NCBI GenBank assembly: GCA_025766275.1
Contig: JAFKAC010000016.1
Span: 682,001-746,000, forward strand
Direction: 5' to 3'
DNA length: 64,000 bases
Origin: Lactarius indigo
Lineage: Eukaryota > Basidiomycota > Agaricomycetes > Russulales > Russulaceae
Position numbers and translations under genes: made by a program. Under the pieces are notes generated by a model. It saw only the letters and a program-made list of their open reading frames with translations, did no database searches and was not told the DNA's origin. Positions 43,699 to 54,028 of this stretch are shown here, in pieces (position 1 is the first letter of the stretch; each line of letters opens with the position of its first letter).

Positions 43699-46600
43699 GA
43701 GAAAAAGGCTTTCAGGGGTTGACAAGTGTAGGTGAGTTGGGGTGTACAGAGGTACGGCTTGGATGTCATCGTAGCCAACGACCGGCCGTATTTCAAGGCA
43801 AGAGCGGTAGGTCTCTCGGTCACATTTTTGTCGTCGGAGTACAGAGAACAATGCGCAGACGCAAGTGTGGCCGAGACGACGACGCAGTATGGCTCGCAAT
43901 GTGGCCTCGTAAATCAGACACAGTCGGGCTCAGGTCAGGGCCACCCTAGAGGGAGGCCGAAGACTCCCCAGTCCAAAATGTGGACAGTCCACCCAGAGTA
44001 AGTGGCACATGCCACCCGCGTGGCTAATTACCATTTATGGAAAGTCGCTTGCTGGTTTACCACAACAGCGTCAGTCAATGCGGTTGCCAAGCCTACTAAA
44101 GCAGTCGAATACCGCGAGCCTCTACGTAATTGAATAGACCTGCGAACAATGGACCAGCCTGATATCGCTTAGTATGTGTGAAGAAAAAGTGACCACCTGA
44201 GGGGGTGGCCTTGTCCGATGTACCCGCAAGCTCATTGCCACACAAGGCGAACAATAGGACTACGCACGTGAGAGTCGCCACTGGGCGCAGCAAGAGGACG
44301 CGCGCCGCAACTGAACCCCCAAAAGGGGCGGTTGGCCAGTGCGATGTGGAAAAAAAAAAAAAAACCGAGTCAGCCCACCACAAACCCCCTGGCTTCTTGG
44401 CACCCGACTCGCGGCTTGATAACCCATTCAAATGACGAACTTTTGGAAATTTCCAACGCCAGAAGGAAGGTGTGGTGAGCAGCGGGGATGAGACGCTACA
44501 AAGGGGGTAAGAGCAGAACCTGAGAGACGGTACAGTAGTGCCGTGAACACTCCTGAGTTTTCTGAACCTGTCGTCACAGTTACCGGCGTTGATCTGGCCC
44601 CGGAAGAAGAGGAAGAGAACATCGATCGTATACAGTACTGTATTCGGGGTCGTGTGTTGTTGTTGGGGGGGCAAGCGACACCCGTGGAAGGGGGGAGAGC
44701 CTGAGAGTGCATGCCAGCAGCAGTTTGCCGCTCGGGGGATGCCGCCATATGGGCGGCTTTGGTTGGGTCTCCCACGGCCGTCTTGGCGGTTCGCCCTGAC
44801 CGTGACTAGTGCAGTATGATCATAGGCTCAAGCTTTTCAAGCTTTGATGATCATGCATCCACATACAATCTAACACGTCGACAAGAACACTGCCTGGGAG
44901 GTCACATCCGTGCAAAGTTCCTTGGCTTTACGCGATGGAGCGTAATTCTCAGCATGATCCCGTGTTGTTCCCTTGTCTTGGATCCAAGTACTACGCTCGC
45001 TTCGGGTTCCTGCGCTCTGGTAGAAGTTTCGTTTGTTTGGGCTGTGCGCGATATTTGATATGGGCGTGAGGTTTCTCCTGGGTCCCCCCTCTTCACGCAA
45101 GGTCTCTGAAAAAAGTACTCGCTTAACAAGCGAAGAAGGTGAAGATCCCGCTTTTTAAAATCCAAATGTACTCTAGTTGTTACGCCGTACCAGTCAATGT
45201 GAGTCCCCTGATTTCCATTTTCCAATTATCAAAAATGCCAGACGTTCTTGCTGCGGTGATATTTCATCATCATCAAAACACGCTGGCGATTGCTCCTTGT
45301 ATTGGGATTTGGGTTATCGTTCTGAGGAAGTTTCTACCTGCGCCCTTCACCTCTTTTGGAAGTCCGTCTCGTCCTTGGGTTTGAGTGCTGTTGATCATAG
45401 CGCAGGGGTATGGACACGGCATATATCCCATCGGAATAAGTCGGGTTGGCCACGGGGCCCGGTGCATGGCCAGGTGACCGCCTACGAGTGTCACCTCATT
45501 TTTTCACGGTCTCGACGAAACGAAATTGCCTCGACCCCATAAGGTGAAGGTAACTCTGCCTCTTTTTTTTGATTTTGACTGACGAAAACGGACCGCCAAG
45601 AGGTCAGACCAGGTCTCAGGGGGCGTTTTGGGATCACTGCAACTGACCGTCGACGTGGTTCGCTCGGCTCCATTCTCCCCCCGTCCATCCAGCTTCTCAA
45701 TCGCGCTCGGCTCTCCTCCGTGACACAGCGCATCATTGAATGAGCTCGTCCTTCCCCCTCTTTATTCTATACCGCAGTAGCAAACAAGGACAAAATCAAT
45801 CCTAGCGGGGGCGCGATCACTTTACACGTAACACAAGCGACGCATAACTAACCCTACACCGCCCTCGTCACTGCGGGCGCGATACATGACACACGAGGGG
45901 CCACAAGCTTCGGGCCCGTCCTAGGTAGTCCCAGAACAGAGAGACCGACAGAAGAGAGCGTACCGGTGGCAATCCTGGTAGCTTTCGGCGTGACTGAATC
46001 ATGGAATTGCCGCGCAGAGGGTGGTCCAGGTGCCAAGTGCCCAACAGTAGATCAGCCATGATCGTATTCCTCCCCGTGGACCGATTGTCCTGAGGCATGA
46101 AAAGGCGCCAGAGGACCTTTCACTGTCTCACTTCAATGTATTTGCCTCGAGTTTTCTGACGGAAAGCCCAGGAGAGTGAGGTCGCGCTGACAAGTGAAGG
46201 TACGTATGACTCGCTCTGGGTGGTATTGTTGCTGCACGAGGCCCCATGGCGAAGAACCTGCTTTCTGACCGTTTGGTGCCGTTCTTGGATGACTTCCTTT
46301 CTTCACGAGCATCCAAGGGACACCAAAGAGTGTAATTTGCGCTATCGACGAGGGAGATGACGCGATGACGACGGTCCTGCGCAAAAGCTTAAAAAGAATA
46401 GCTCGACCAGCACTCCCGACACCTCGTGTACGCCGCGGATGTTCACACGGCCCACAAGTACCCCGAACATTATCCTGGGACGGCCGGGCCATGCGAAGGT
46501 CTGTTCAAGATCTGAAGAGCACGCGAGGCGGCTAAAATAGCGCACCAACCTAAAAGCCGAGTACTCAAGAAACAAGGAAACAGGATACAGAGCAAGGAAG

Positions 46601-47165
46601 AAGAAAACTCTCAACGCTAGAACACATACAACGGTTCAGACGTAGAGCCGCGACCGTTAATGCGTGGTCAGTCAGGGGGTAGATGATAAGTCAATCAAGC
46701 AGCACGATAATGGAAGTCTATTGGAAGGGACGAAGTTTATTATCGCTGGTAACGCCGAATGTAAAGTGCTACATAGAGTGGAGTACTCCACTCCAAAGGA
46801 CGGAAATGGAATAAAACAATGGAAGTCAGAAGGGGTGGGATGACATCACCTGTTTACAGTAATGCCCTAGATTCGTCAGTGATGCTGTAGCAGTCCGAGT
46901 CGATCGCAACTCCTACGTGTCCCCCTTGTATGACAGAGACCTTCCTCGGGCTAGAATTACTGGATGCGTTGGAATAGAAAGGCATTCTAGAGGGAGAGGG
47001 TTGCGATCACGGACAGAGCAGAGTCGAGATCCGAGTCGTAACGTGTCAAACACGCCGAGTCGCTCACGTGGCCACGTCTTAGCGATCAACGTGCATCCGG
47101 TCGACAGGGTTTAAACCGCCCTCAACTCTTTTTCTTTTCTTTTTTACTTTTTTTTCAGATGGAAG
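43699..47165. other. 3.5 kb spacer, no gene supported
   Basis: Short frames only. Features seen: an A14 run near 44350, an imperfect inverted repeat around 44817-44855 built on TGATCAT and AAGCTT, and an 18-bp perfect palindrome at 46776-46793. A pyrimidine-rich tract (47128-47157) precedes the lipase start. Confidence 0.5.
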
Positions 47166-48997
47166 ATGAGCACCATATGGTTCCCTGCTCCTGTCGCAAC
47201 CCTCTTTCGCAGACTCGTCAACGTCATCTCCACCGCCTCAATCGCCCACCATTACCTCCTACCCTCTCGGTCATTCCCCGCATCATCACCATCGTCCGAG
47301 CATGACCTTGATCCTCGGTCCCCCTCCAGGGTCGTCCTGCAGGAGAACGTCCGACAGGACGTCGGTGCTGCAGATGGCCTCGATGGCTTTTTGAAAGGTA
47401 CGTGCGCCAACCTCCCTACGGGATTGCAATGCTCACCCTCACGCTATAGCCTCCATACCGTGGCTCCGGTGGCCCGCGCGCTCCTCGCTCTTCCAGCCGG
47501 CATCCAGAAGCGCCAACTATGCGCAACAGCTTTCCGAGCCTCCCAGAACGGACACGGACCCGGACCCGGACGGGCGTTCTCCAGTTCCCTATCCTCCATC
47601 TCCCACAGAGCACGAGGACCGCGGTGCGATCCACCGGCTGATGCAGAGCCCGGTGCTGTATGATCCGCTCCGCGCACCGCGGTTCCCCATCGTCCTGTGC
47701 CACGGTGCGCCCTCCCACCCACACGTCGCAATTTTATATACTCAACCGTCGCTCGCAGGGTTATACGGCTTCGACGTCCGCGGGCCCCCGAGTCTACGTA
47801 TGCAGTACTGGTCGAGTATACTCGGCATCCTCCGCAAGATCGTCGGTGCGGAGGTCATCGTGACCGCGGTACCCGGAACGGGCTCGATCGCCTCGCGCGC
47901 CGAACAGCTCGACCGGTTCTTGCAGGCTAAGGCACCAGGGCGTGGGATCAACTTTATGGCGCACTCGATGGGCGGGCTCGACTGCCGCCATCTGATCACT
48001 CATCTCAAGCCGGTAGAGTACGCTCCTCTCTCGCTCACCACCATCGCGACGCCACACCGTGGGAGCCCCTTTATGGACTGGTGCAAGGTACGACAGACAC
48101 ACCATTTCCGTTTGCGTTCCGAAACGAGCTCCATACATCTTATTTATTTAACCGTATCAGGACTATCTCGGCTTAGGACGTCGCCGACCCGAAGATGACG
48201 AGGAAAGAAGGTCGACGATGACGACGATCGACGCGATCGATACTACAGCGGAGCAAGTGCGGTCTCAGACGCTCTCGCTATCTTCTCTCCCTTCGTCGTT
48301 CACCACGTTCCTACTCGGCCTATTCGACTCGCCCGCCTACGCGAACCTGACGACGTCCTACCTGACCGAGACGTTCAACCCACGTACGCCAGACGACCCC
48401 CGCGTGCGCTATTTCAGCATCGCGGGACGCATGACAGCGCCCAACATCTGGCACCCGCTCTGGTTCCCCAAAGTCGTGCTCGACAGCGCAGCAGCCGGCA
48501 CCGACAGGGCAGGCAACGACGGTCTCGTGAGCGTCGACTCGGCCCGCTGGGGCGAATTCCTCGGAACGCTCGAGGGCGCAGACCACTGGGCCCTTCGCGG
48601 CGCCAGCGGCATCGAGCTCGACGTCGACCCATGGGGCTTTGCCGTCGATTGGCGCCGCGCGCTCGGGATCCGCCGGGATCACAAGACGCCGACAACGACG
48701 ACGAAAGAGGCTACGAAGGACGAGGCGGCGCTTAGGTCGTCGACGGATCGTCTATCGGCGGTGGTGGATTGGCTCGTGGAGCAGGTGCCCGTGGCGTCAC
48801 GCGGGGGGTTTTCGTTTGCTGGCGCTCCTGCTACTGATAGCAGTCCTGCTGGGAGTTCCCCGCAGTGGCATTTACCGTCTTCGGCGTCTGCGGCACCAAA
48901 GCCGAAGCCGAAGCCGCGGGGCGATCTCGAATCGACGGGCGATTTGGAACGGCTGTACGTTGCGCTCGCGCGGAAACTGTACGATGAGGGACTGTAG
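47166..48997 (+). CDS. Lipase of the alpha/beta-hydrolase fold (triacylglycerol lipase, Tgl2-like)
   Basis: Exons 47166-47397, 47450-47704, 47759-48087 and 48161-48997 give 550 residues; the introns of 52, 54 and 73 nt have GT donors and AG acceptors and keep frame. The core opens with FPIVLCHGLYGFD (oxyanion-hole region). The nucleophile motif is AHSMGG (near 47957-47974), the likely acid is in GNDGLVSVDS, and the likely His in GADHW. This order and the Pro-rich N-terminal insert resemble fungal triacylglycerol lipases such as yeast Tgl2, but subfamily assignment is by eye. The N-terminus is Arg/Ser-rich and could be an organelle signal. The C-terminus has a Lys/Pro-rich linker and a final helix. 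Confidence 0.82.
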
Positions 48998-49413
48998 AAT
49001 AGGATTAGTTCTTTGGGGTTAGTGTAGGAAGACCCAGGCCCGGCTAGGCCCGTCCTGAATAATCAGGTGCAGTCACGATGGTGCAAGTAATGAGACACAT
49101 TAGTGATAGACAGGGCGCTGATCAAAACGACGCCATGCCCTGCTTCAGAAGAGAACAAACAACAAAAGCAAGAGTTCACGCGGGCGGGGAACGTTCCAGA
49201 AGCCAAGCACTGGTTTTGGTCTCAACGAGCGACTTTAGCGATTCGGGAAACAACCCAAATAAATATCACCTCTACAACACTCACGCGCCCCTCCACCCCA
49301 CACTTACCCACACCACCACACACCTCCCCCCCTCCCCTTCTTCCTTTCAAAAAAAAAAATCTTTTCTTTTTTATTTTCCTTTTTATTTTCTTTAATATTA
49401 AATATAAAAAAAG

Positions 49414-50760
49414 ATGCCGCCGATGGGAGATCGTGGTCCATCACCACTCCGCCCACCGACGACCCCCTTCCGCGTCGAGGCGCTCATATCGCCCATCGAC
49501 GAGGAACACCACCCCGTCATACACATGGGCCGCGTCGCAGTCGTCACAGGCGCCGCGAGCGGTATCGGCCGCGCTGCCGCGCGCGAGCTCGCCAGGTCCG
49601 GCGCTTTTTATTTTCCCTGTAACTTGTGTGACTTGTTTTGTAACTTTGAACAGGCTCGGGCTCAAAGTCGCCATCGCGGATATAGATGCCAAGGCGCTGG
49701 ACGTGCTCGCGGCGGAGCTGGGCGCGGCGCATGGAGAGACGAACGTGTTGGCCGTCGCGACGGACGTGAGTAGGCTGGAGGAGGTCGTGCGTCTGCGCGA
49801 GCGCGTGTATGAGGCTTGGGGAGAGGTATGGCCCGTACATCGTCGTTGTCCCCCTCTCTCTCACACGGATTGGTTTTTTCGCCAGGTCGCTGTGCTGCTC
49901 AATAATGCGGCGGTGAGCGATAAGGGCCATTCGTATGAGGGCCTCGATAAGTGGAAGGCTGTCATGACGTCAATCTGTTCGGGTACGTAGTTTGTTTTTT
50001 TTTTGCGGCGCGCACGTGAGAAGGTTCGTTTAATAATAATAAATTGATTAGCGTGCTGAATGTGCAACACACGTTTGTCCCGGTTGGTCTTATCTATGCT
50101 CTCCCTTTGTTGGTGGTGATGGTTTATGAATGACGTGGGTTCTAGATGATGCTCCATCAGGAGAACCAGTCCGTCATCATCAACACGGGATCAAAGCAGG
50201 GCATCACGAATCCTCCGTACGTGTTTCGAGTTTTTCTGTTGGGGGCTGATAGCCAAAATTTGTTCGAGAACGCTACTTACTAATATCGAAGGGGCAACCC
50301 GGCGTACAACGCATCCAAGGCGGCCGTCAAGAGCCTGACCGAGAGCCTATCGCACGAACTGCGCTCGCGTCCACAAGCGAACGTGACGGCCCATCTGTTC
50401 ATGTGCGAGATTTTAATCCCATCAGCTGAATCTGAAACAAACGATAACGCACACAGCCCCGGATGGACATGGACCGGTATGACCGCGGGCTCCGGTGGGA
50501 ACCAAGACAAGATCGAGGAGAAGCCAGCGGGTGCGTGGACGGCGCAGGAGACGGTGGAGTACATGCTCGACCGGGTACGCTCTGGGGACTTTTACATCCT
50601 CGTGCCGGACAACGAGACGCGACGGGAGGTGGACCAGATCCGGATGCTGTGGACGGCAGGGGACCTGATTGAGGGACGGCCCGCGCTAAGCCGGTGGGAT
50701 CAGACGTACAAGTCGATGTTTGATGAATATCTGCGCGAGGGATTGGCCCAGTTGCCTTGA
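49414..50760 (+). pseudogene. Short-chain dehydrogenase/reductase with a one-base frameshift
   Basis: Seven exons can be followed: 49414-49595, 49654-49825, 49886-49982, 50052-50082, 50146-50216, 50292-50402 and 50457-50760. The Rossmann motif TGAASGIG, the LLNNAAV motif and the catalytic YxxxK (AYNASK) are all present, so the gene encodes an NAD(P)-dependent oxidoreductase. In exon 3 the frame fails: after TGGAAGGCTGTCATG (ending 49966) one base is missing relative to the usual MDVNLFGVL pattern, so the frame as written ends in TAG within the next intron. All downstream exons are intact if the missing base is allowed for. It is either a very recent null allele or a sequence error. The first donor, GTCCGG, is weak. 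Confidence 0.8.
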
Positions 50761-51005
50761 AAAATAAATAAATAGCCATAAATAGTCCCCTTCCCAACCG
50801 TCGTCTCGGCCTCGGCACCCCCCGCTGGTCCTTGTTATTCTACGATCCCGACTCGACGTCGGCCCTCTCCCTCCCCTTATCGCGCGGCCACCCCCTTTCC
50901 TTTTCATTTTTCATTTTTTTTAAATAAAAAAAAAGAGCTTTTGCTCTCTCTCTCTCTTTCTCGCAACGCGAGAATTAAACACACAGACCAATCCTCACAA
51001 TACAC

Positions 51006-53342
51006 ATGTCCTCGCTCAGGCCTCCCTCCAGCCCAAGTCCCGGCCCCTCCCCCGTGCAAGGCCAGAATGGAAAGAACCCAAGCGCACGCTCCTCCATGGG
51101 CCCCGCCGCACGCCCCTCGGCCGCAGCAGCGCAGGGCTTCAGTCTCGCCTCGCCACGCCCTGGAGGCGGGCCCCCTAGCGGGCGCCCGACCAGCGAGCTC
51201 CTAGGCAGCGCCACCTTTCAAACCCCAGAAGGTAGGCTCCTTATCGGTTGTTTTCTTTTTTCTTTTTCTCTCGAGCTGACATTCTCCCCAGCGGATGCTA
51301 TCGACCAGTGGTTTGAGAACTTTCATCATTACGAAGTCACGCTGGTGAGTACCATCTCTTTTGATCCTCATCATGATCGCCCATGTTTTGTTCTCCTTTT
51401 TAGGAAGAGATGGCTGCTGCCTCTCTCGACGTCAATTTTAAGGAGGAACTCAGTGCCATCGAGCAATGTGAGCCAGCTCGAGATACCCATTTCCATTTAT
51501 GATCATTCTTATCCGCTCGCAGGGTTCAAGGTTCTCTCCGAAGCAGAGCGCACAGCCGCTCTTTACAGTCTTTTACAACATTCTACTCAAGTACAGATCC
51601 GCTTCTTCATCACCGTCCTGCAACAAATGGCCAGGGCCGACCCCATGACTGCTCTTCTGAGCCCGGCTGTCGGGGGTTCCATGCAGAGCCAGATGGAAGC
51701 AAAGCTTGCCAGTATGAATCTCAAGTCGCCCGGACTCAAGTCCACTATGCCCGGTTCCCCCTCTGCCCGCACCTTCAACACCAGCGCTACGAATCGCCAA
51801 TCGCTCGCCTTTGACTCTTCTTCCTCTTTCCTATCTCCCGATACCGCCAACACCGTCGGCAATCCAAGCGACGCCGCCGCTACGCTCGCGCAACAGCGTG
51901 CTAAACTGAAAGCGGCTGGCAACGCCGCGCATCGTATTTCTGCGCCGGCGCTTGCCTCGAGTGGAGAGCGCGGGACTTGGGCTGGTGTCCTCGGCCAGGT
52001 CGCGGAGCGGGACAACTCCCCTACTCAAGAGATATCCGTCGAGCCCAGGTCGTCCCGTCCCCAGAGCACCGACTTTTCTGGCCTTTCCGCCGGCTCCGCC
52101 TTCCGTTCCCCTCGTGCTGATGGCGGTGCCGCGCCCGGCGGTCTCGACGGGTTGTCCCCCGTCGTCGGCGATAGCTGGGCCAGCATGGTGAATACCCCAC
52201 TCCTGCCCATGTTCCAAAAGACGTCTTCGAATAACAATAACGCTGGTCAAACTGTCGACCTCGCCGCCGCCAAGTTGAACGATCTATACGGTAGCAGCAA
52301 TGTTCCGCGCCTCGACGGTCCTGACAAGTTCCGCCGGCCTTCCAAGGGCCACATTCACGATAACAGCAGCGGTTCCAACAATGGCGTGACCAACAACGGC
52401 GTTTACGGCGACGATGGCGATCTTATCCAGGGACATCATGCGCCTGGCGTTGGTCGTGCTCAAAGTGGCTCTTCAAGAGGCCTGCGCAACGGTGGTGGCG
52501 GAGGTACTTGGTCTGGTGCCCAAAGCCCCGCTCTCTCGAACACGTCTGGCCGTTTCGGCGGAAGCGACGACGGGGGCAACGCAATGGCTGCCGCGCATCA
52601 ACAAGCGGCTCTGGCTGGCCTCGGGATGGGCGTCGGCGGATTCAACCTGGGACTAACCTCTCCCGGGCTGGCCGGGATGCCTAACGGACTCAACATGGCG
52701 CAACTCGCACAGCTGAACGGCATGAACGGCATGAATCCATTCAACATGAACATGAACATGCTGAACCTAGCCGCGATGGGCGTGTCGCCCGAGGCGCAGC
52801 TACTCGCAGCGCAGATCGCCGCTGCTGGAGGGGGATTCGGCCAGCCTGGCCTCGGCGTCGGTGCGGGCCTCGGCTCATTCGGTGGGCTGCAAGGCGGGAT
52901 GGGTAGTAACGGTCTACGCGGCGGCTCTGGTCGGTCCGGAGGACGTTCGCCGGGCCTAGGTGGTAACGGCAGTGCCAGTGGCAAAGGCGGATCTACAGGG
53001 AACGGTGGCGGTGGCGGAGCGAAGAAGGACGAAGAAGACTTCGAGCCGGCGGTGCTGAACGACGTGGCTGGATGGCTGCGCACGCTCAGGCTACACAAGT
53101 ATACGCCGAACTTTGAGGGCATGACGTGGAAGGAGATGGTGGTGATGGACGAGCAGGCACTGGAGGCGCAGGGCGTCGCGGCGCTCGGTGCGCGTAGGAA
53201 GATGCTCAAGACGTTCGAGGTGGTCCGTCGGAAGATGGGGATCGACGACCCGACTGCGCCGCCGCCTCCGCCTGCACCGTCGTCGTCGTCTGGTGGCGGA
53301 CCGGGCTCGACTGGGAGTGGTGGTGGACTATCCTCCGCGTAA
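51006..53342 (+). CDS. VTS1: SAM-domain RNA-binding protein Vts1
   Basis: Introns at 51232-51291, 51345-51403 and 51468-51522 (60, 59, 55 nt) leave 720 residues. The N-terminal part has a conserved helical region (AIDQWFENFHHYEVTLEEM, then FKVLSEAERTAALYSLLQHS), a long Ser/Asn/Gly-rich middle, and a C-terminal SAM domain (VAGWLRTLRLHKYTPNFEGM to LEAQGVAALGARRKMLKTFE, about 53060-53225). Vts1/Smaug proteins bind stem-loops in mRNAs through this SAM domain and promote deadenylation and decay in the cytoplasm. The SAM core and its positively charged RKMLK stretch look intact. A CT-repeat tract (50943-50962) lies upstream. The gene converges with a double F-box gene, and two broken copies follow at 57770-58640 and 59086-60561. 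Confidence 0.9.
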   Translation: MSSLRPPSSPSPGPSPVQGQNGKNPSARSSMGPAARPSAAAAQGFSLASPRPGGGPPSGRPTSELLGSATFQTPEGRLLIGCFLFSFSLELTFSPADAIDQWFENFHHYEVTLVSTISFDPHHDRPCFVLLFRKRWLLPLSTSILRRNSVPSSNVSQLEIPISIYDHSYPLAGFKVLSEAERTAALYSLLQHSTQVQIRFFITVLQQMARADPMTALLSPAVGGSMQSQMEAKLASMNLKSPGLKSTMPGSPSARTFNTSATNRQSLAFDSSSSFLSPDTANTVGNPSDAAATLAQQRAKLKAAGNAAHRISAPALASSGERGTWAGVLGQVAERDNSPTQEISVEPRSSRPQSTDFSGLSAGSAFRSPRADGGAAPGGLDGLSPVVGDSWASMVNTPLLPMFQKTSSNNNNAGQTVDLAAAKLNDLYGSSNVPRLDGPDKFRRPSKGHIHDNSSGSNNGVTNNGVYGDDGDLIQGHHAPGVGRAQSGSSRGLRNGGGGGTWSGAQSPALSNTSGRFGGSDDGGNAMAAAHQQAALAGLGMGVGGFNLGLTSPGLAGMPNGLNMAQLAQLNGMNGMNPFNMNMNMLNLAAMGVSPEAQLLAAQIAAAGGGFGQPGLGVGAGLGSFGGLQGGMGSNGLRGGSGRSGGRSPGLGGNGSASGKGGSTGNGGGGGAKKDEEDFEPAVLNDVAGWLRTLRLHKYTPNFEGMTWKEMVVMDEQALEAQGVAALGARRKMLKTFEVVRRKMGIDDPTAPPPPPAPSSSSGGGPGSTGSGGGLSSA

Positions 53343-54028
53343 TATAAAGGAAAATTCCGGTTTCATTTCTCATTTTCATTTTTTTGGTTGTTGTTGTTGT
53401 TGCGAACTAAAACGAAAAAAAGCAGCATCACCCTCTTCGCATTATGTCCGCCCCGTCTCTGGACTTGTGATTCCTTATCTAATTTCTTTTCACATTCACG
53501 AAAAAAACGTCGGGATTGTCATTTTTTTTCTTTTTCGTGTGGGTGGTAGTGGTGGAGAGGGGCCTTTCCTTTAATTCCTACGAACCTCGAGGGGTCGCGC
53601 GCGGCGTAAAGTATTTGTACCCTCAGCGCCTGTACTCCTTTTCTTCCCAATCTTCTTTTCTTTCTTTCTTTTGTATATAGCTTTGAAGTGTGTATGATAC
53701 GAATATATTTTTTATACATCGCTTCTGACCAAAACTGTTTTTGTTTTCTTCAGCTGGCGTATGGATCCGAGTCGGCCCTTATCGCGTACGATGAAACTTA
53801 CGGCTTGGACCAAGGCTCGGACACGTCACGTGATTGGCAATCGTACAAATTGGTTATCTCGTAGTACATATAACATGCGAAGAGTGTCATCTGCGTACTC
53901 TGGTTGGTCCTCTCGAAGAAGAAGAAAAAAAGAAGAAAGGAAATTGTTGTCTGTAGACTGTATCTTTGGGGAATGAGGTGTGCCGTAGCAAAGGTGCGAT
54001 GGATTCAAAGGAGAGGGATGGTGTGTCG
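53343..54028. other. VTS1 3' region, duplicated at 60562-61296
   Basis: This convergent spacer between VTS1 and double F-box gene 3 recurs almost intact after the second VTS1 pseudogene, for example the block around 53860-53960 and 61090-61205. No gene is seen. Confidence 0.7.

Noticed and set aside
44817..44855. Imperfect inverted repeat around AAGCTT, considered as a miniature transposon or terminator
   Set aside because: There is no flanking target duplication, no partner copy in the window, and the arms are short and imperfect.
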